Assembly: GCA_910578885.1 (NCBI GenBank)
Contig: CAJTSH010000021.1
Location: 1-64,000, forward strand
Reading direction: 5' to 3'
Length of the DNA: 64,000 nucleotides
DNA from: an uncultured Lachnospiraceae bacterium
GTDB taxonomy: Bacteria; Bacillota; Clostridia; Lachnospirales; Lachnospiraceae
Positions within the stretch are counted from its first letter, which is position 1. Each line of letters starts with the position of its first letter. Shown here one piece after another: positions 61,828 to 64,000 of this stretch. A program made the translations under genes and the position numbers. The notes under the pieces are model-generated. The model saw only the letters and a program-made list of their open reading frames with translations, ran no database searches and had not been told where the DNA came from.

Positions 61828-62895
61828 TTATTTTTCGGCTTCCGGCTTCTCCGGTGCTTTCTTCTTATCCTCTGCCAAAGATTCTCCGTCTCCATTCATT
61901 CCATAGTGCTCGCGTACCTTTGCATCAACCTCTGCACAAATATCTGCATGTTCTCTCAAAAACTGCTTGGCATTCTCCCTTCCTTGTCCAATTTTATCAC
62001 CATTATAAGCATACCATGCGCCAGATTTATTTATGACCCCAATCTCTGCAGCCAAATCAAGAATATCGCCTTCTTTGGAAATTCCCTGACCAAACATAAT
62101 ATCAAATTCTGCCTCTTTAAACGGCGGAGCAACCTTATTCTTCACCACTTTAATTCTGGTACGGTTGCCGACAACCTCTCCGCTCTGCTTTAAGGACTCT
62201 ATTCTGCGCACGTCCAGTCTGACAGACGAATAAAACTTCAATGCCCGTCCGCCCGTAGTAGTCTCAGGATTGCCAAACATGACGCCTACCTTCTCGCGGA
62301 GCTGGTTAATAAATATTACAATACAGTTTGACTTACTGATTACTGCTGTCAGCTTCCGAAGCGCCTGCGACATCAGTCTCGCCTGCAATCCCACATGAGA
62401 ATCTCCCATATCACCATCTATCTCTGCCTTCGGCACAAGAGCCGCTACGGAATCCACGATTACAATATCTACAGCCCCGGAACGCACCATCGTCTCTGTA
62501 ATCTCCAATGCCTGTTCTCCGTTATCCGGCTGTGAAATGTATAGATTATCAATATCCACACCGATATTCCTTGCATATACCGGATCCAATGCATGTTCTG
62601 CATCAATAAATCCCGCTATACCGCCTCTTTTTTGTACTTCAGCCACTGCGTGAAGCGCAACTGTGGTCTTACCGCTGGATTCCGGTCCGTATATTTCCAC
62701 GACTCTGCCTTTGGGAAGTCCTCCCAGTCCTAGTGCGATATCCAGACTCAACGCACCAGTCGGTATTGCTTCCACATTCATATTCGCCCTCTCATCGCCA
62801 AGCTTCATCACGGATCCTTTACCATACTGCTTCTCAATCTGTGAAATCGCTGCATCTAATGCTTTTAATTTATCTTCTCTTGTCTCTTTTGCCAT
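61828..62895 (-). CDS. recA: Recombinase A
   Basis: The 355-residue recombinase has Walker A GPESSGKTT (70-78), Walker B IVIVDSVAAL, and the loop L2 region GVMFGNPETTTGG; the C-terminal tail is acidic/basic as in Firmicutes. It drives strand exchange and stimulates LexA self-cleavage. AAGGAG lies eight bases before the ATG. A LexA box and a near-consensus promoter are placed upstream. recX follows in the same operon. Confidence 0.99.
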   Translation of the reverse strand: MAKETREDKLKALDAAISQIEKQYGKGSVMKLGDERANMNVEAIPTGALSLDIALGLGGLPKGRVVEIYGPESSGKTTVALHAVAEVQKRGGIAGFIDAEHALDPVYARNIGVDIDNLYISQPDNGEQALEITETMVRSGAVDIVIVDSVAALVPKAEIDGDMGDSHVGLQARLMSQALRKLTAVISKSNCIVIFINQLREKVGVMFGNPETTTGGRALKFYSSVRLDVRRIESLKQSGEVVGNRTRIKVVKNKVAPPFKEAEFDIMFGQGISKEGDILDLAAEIGVINKSGAWYAYNGDKIGQGRENAKQFLREHADICAEVDAKVREHYGMNGDGESLAEDKKKAPEKPEAEK

Positions 62896-62912
62896 CGTCT
62901 ATCTCCTTCATG

Positions 62913-62926
62913 CGAACTTATGTTCG
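62913..62926. promoter_or_regulatory. LexA (SOS) box upstream of recA
   Basis: CGAACTTATGTTCG is a perfect inverted repeat of CGAAC/GTTCG with a 4-base spacer, matching the Gram-positive LexA box CGAAC-N4-GTTCG. It lies between the promoter and start codon of recA. Confidence 0.92.
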
Positions 62927-62939
62927 TTCTCTTAACCTA

Positions 62940-62968
62940 ATAGTAGTACACTTTTCCAAAAAAGTCAA
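62940..62968 (-). promoter_or_regulatory. recA promoter
   Basis: On the minus strand TTGACT (62968-62963), a 17-base spacer and TACTAT (62945-62940). The LexA box begins 13 bases downstream of the -10 element, so LexA would block early elongation or initiation. Confidence 0.88.
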
Positions 62969-63017
62969 CTACTTTTCCTGATTTCTTTTTCTGGGATTTG
63001 GGGACGCCCTTCAGACT

Positions 63018-63043
63018 GTACTGCGCACTTTTCTACGCAGTAC
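63018..63043. other. Perfect palindromic hairpin between recA and XRE gene
   Basis: GTACTGCG (63018-63025) pairs with CGCAGTAC (63036-63043) with a 10-base loop. It lies upstream of recA and downstream of the XRE gene at 63138. It resembles the dispersed palindromes elsewhere in the window. Confidence 0.45.
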
Positions 63044-63078
63044 GAAAGCCGACCGCAGCTTTTTGACAAAAATAAGAA

Positions 63079-63096
63079 CAGCTAATAATCTAGCTG
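63079..63096 (-). terminator. Likely terminator after the minus-strand XRE gene
   Basis: CAGCTA (63079-63084) pairs with TAGCTG (63091-63096), and on the minus strand TTCTTATTTTTG follows. The stem is short. Confidence 0.5.
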
Positions 63097-63137
63097 CCCT
63101 TAGTATAAAATGGTTCATCACCTACGTCAAGAACATT

Positions 63138-63323
63138 TTACAAATCTAACACCTTACGAATCTTATCCAAATACTTCTCTCCGGTACGTTCCCCATACAT
63201 AATGTGATTGATGTACTGAGGACTTGTACCTACCTGCTCTGCCAATTCTTCCTGTTTCATTTCTAATTCTACCAGTCTTAGTTTTACTGATTTTCCAAAT
63301 GGAGTAAGTTTTCTTTTTGCCAT
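63138..63323 (-). CDS. Small XRE-type DNA-binding protein
   Basis: The 61-residue protein is essentially a single helix-turn-helix of the XRE/Cro type (MKQEELAEQVGTSPQYINHIMYGERTGEKY). The start at 63323 has AAGGGGAG nine bases upstream; longer frames add a doubtful N terminus. It is divergent from a second XRE gene at 63502, an arrangement like repressor pairs of mobile elements or a small switch. Target unknown. Confidence 0.7.
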   Translation of the reverse strand: MAKRKLTPFGKSVKLRLVELEMKQEELAEQVGTSPQYINHIMYGERTGEKYLDKIRKVLDL

Positions 63324-63501
63324 AGTATCTCCCCTTATTAAAATCGGCATTGAGAAAAACCACCGATTGTTATATAATAGGTATATCATATGTTTATATA
63401 TCATATTATAATTCATATATGCGAATTTGTCAATTTTCAATAAATATTTGTGAATTTTTTATGAGCAAGTTTTTGCCCATTTATTTTGTAAGGAGAATAA
63501 C
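63324..63501. promoter_or_regulatory. Shared control region of the divergent XRE pair
   Basis: This 178-base region is very AT-rich. TATATCATAT occurs twice (near 63383 and 63397), and AATTTGTCAATTTTC and AATATTTGTGAATTTTT near 63423-63460 look like related half sites. These could be operators for one or both XRE proteins; no clear -35/-10 pair was assigned. Confidence 0.35.
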
Positions 63502-63876
63502 ATGACGATTAGCCAACGAATTTTTTCAATTTTAGAAAGTAAACATCTTTCCCAAAAGGATTTAGCAAAATATGCCGGTCTCTCACCGGCAGCTATCAGC
63601 GGATGGAAAAGCAAAAACACTTCGCCTTCTGCCGACAAACTGGTTAAAATAAGCGAATTTCTAGGTGTTTCCACTTACTATTTGCTGACAGGCATGGAAG
63701 AGACTGAGACAGCTTCCTTCGGGCTGATCCGAGATTCCGCTTCTGGATTCCAGACTGCCCCAAACGAAACAGAAGAAGAACTTCTGCGCTTGTTCCGTCT
63801 GCTGCCGGATATTGAAAAAGGACGCTACCTTGAGAAATTGGAACAAGCCGTTACCAATTTAAATACAATGGATTAA
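63502..63876 (+). CDS. XRE-family transcriptional regulator
   Basis: The 124-residue protein has an N-terminal HTH (LSQKDLAKYAGLSPAAISGWKSKNTSPSADKLVKISEFLGV, with the helix pair centred on residues 17-36) and a C-terminal helical part with YYLLTGMEETE, typical of phage- or element-borne repressors in clostridia. GTAAGGAG precedes the ATG. It is divergent from a smaller XRE gene. No phage genes lie on the left; what follows beyond the right edge is unseen. Confidence 0.8.
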   Translation: MTISQRIFSILESKHLSQKDLAKYAGLSPAAISGWKSKNTSPSADKLVKISEFLGVSTYYLLTGMEETETASFGLIRDSASGFQTAPNETEEELLRLFRLLPDIEKGRYLEKLEQAVTNLNTMD

Positions 63877-63894
63877 AACTTATTTTTTTTCGTC

Positions 63895-63924
63895 AGGATG
63901 ATATAGTTTTATATCCTTTTTTTT
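63895..63924 (+). terminator. Probable terminator after the plus-strand XRE gene
   Basis: AGGATGATATA pairs with TATATCCT (bulged G) around 63895-63916, followed by T residues to 63924, 19 bases beyond the stop codon. Confidence 0.55.
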
Positions 63925-63962
63925 CCAGTTTCCTTTTCTTTGCAGCATCATTTTGGTATATG

Positions 63963-63998
63963 ATTTCTCCGTGCCAATTCACATTATCACGGAGAAAT
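63963..63998. terminator. Strong hairpin at the right edge
   Basis: ATTTCTCCGTG (63963-63973) pairs perfectly with CACGGAGAAAT (63988-63998). It ends at the window edge, so a following T run cannot be seen and its gene is unknown. Confidence 0.5.
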
Positions 63999-64000
63999 TT

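Overview
The window looks like a chromosomal segment of a spore-forming, low-to-mid GC Firmicute, most likely a Lachnospiraceae-type Clostridium relative. This is inferred from the gene content: Spo0A, SpoIVB, SpoIIM and a spore-cortex type amidase/deacetylase, a recA promoter with a Gram-positive LexA box, strong AGGAGG ribosome binding sites, the gene string nusB-xseA-xseB-ispA-dxs-tlyA-nadK-argR-recN-spoIVB-spo0A, and family-level resemblance of the hypothetical proteins (GGGtGRT, DUF5688, DUF6062). No sequence search was run. Most genes lie on the minus strand.

Left part (1-24.5 kb): a GGGtGRT/NifU-like pair; TraX and a two-gene ABC exporter; topoisomerase III coupled to a left-handed beta-helix protein; a region of decay at 9.3-10.6 kb (PD-(D/E)XK nuclease with an internal amber codon, and a scrap of an Fn3-like surface protein); asd, argH and queH; a plus-strand importer lacking its binding protein; a DUF6062 Cys/His protein, a 5'-truncated membrane protein and a MATE exporter preceded by a large perfect inverted repeat; an ECF sigma/anti-sigma pair, a CPBP protease and PadR regulator, and a GH13 glycosidase.

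Middle (24.5-44.1 kb): tRNA-Thr(CGT) with promoter and terminator, a decayed phage-type endolysin, a polyamine operon (cupin regulator plus potABCD) with a good promoter, DUF5688, glgA, then the long housekeeping/sporulation string from asp23 and nusB down to spo0A.

Right part (44.2-64 kb): two small unrecognised proteins, two overlapping flavodoxin-like proteins, metA (with the acetyl-CoA type Glu111), ligA, a RluF-type pseudouridine synthase, an SH3 protein, tRNA-Arg(CCG), a split chorismate cluster (aroD-aroK on minus, aroE and DAHP synthase on plus), the nudix-spoIIM-xerD operon, a single-chain fusion of a CwlD-like amidase to a PdaA-like deacetylase, rny, recX and recA, and two divergent small XRE regulators at the edge.

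The strongest candidates for something unusual are the CwlD-PdaA fusion (57791-59368), which would put both steps of muramic delta-lactam formation on one membrane-anchored chain, and the GGGtGRT/NifU-like pair, whose function is unknown. I saw no CRISPR array, no intact prophage or insertion sequence, and no clear known defence system. Start sites were often moved inward from the longest reading frame on ribosome binding site evidence; those choices are given in each entry.
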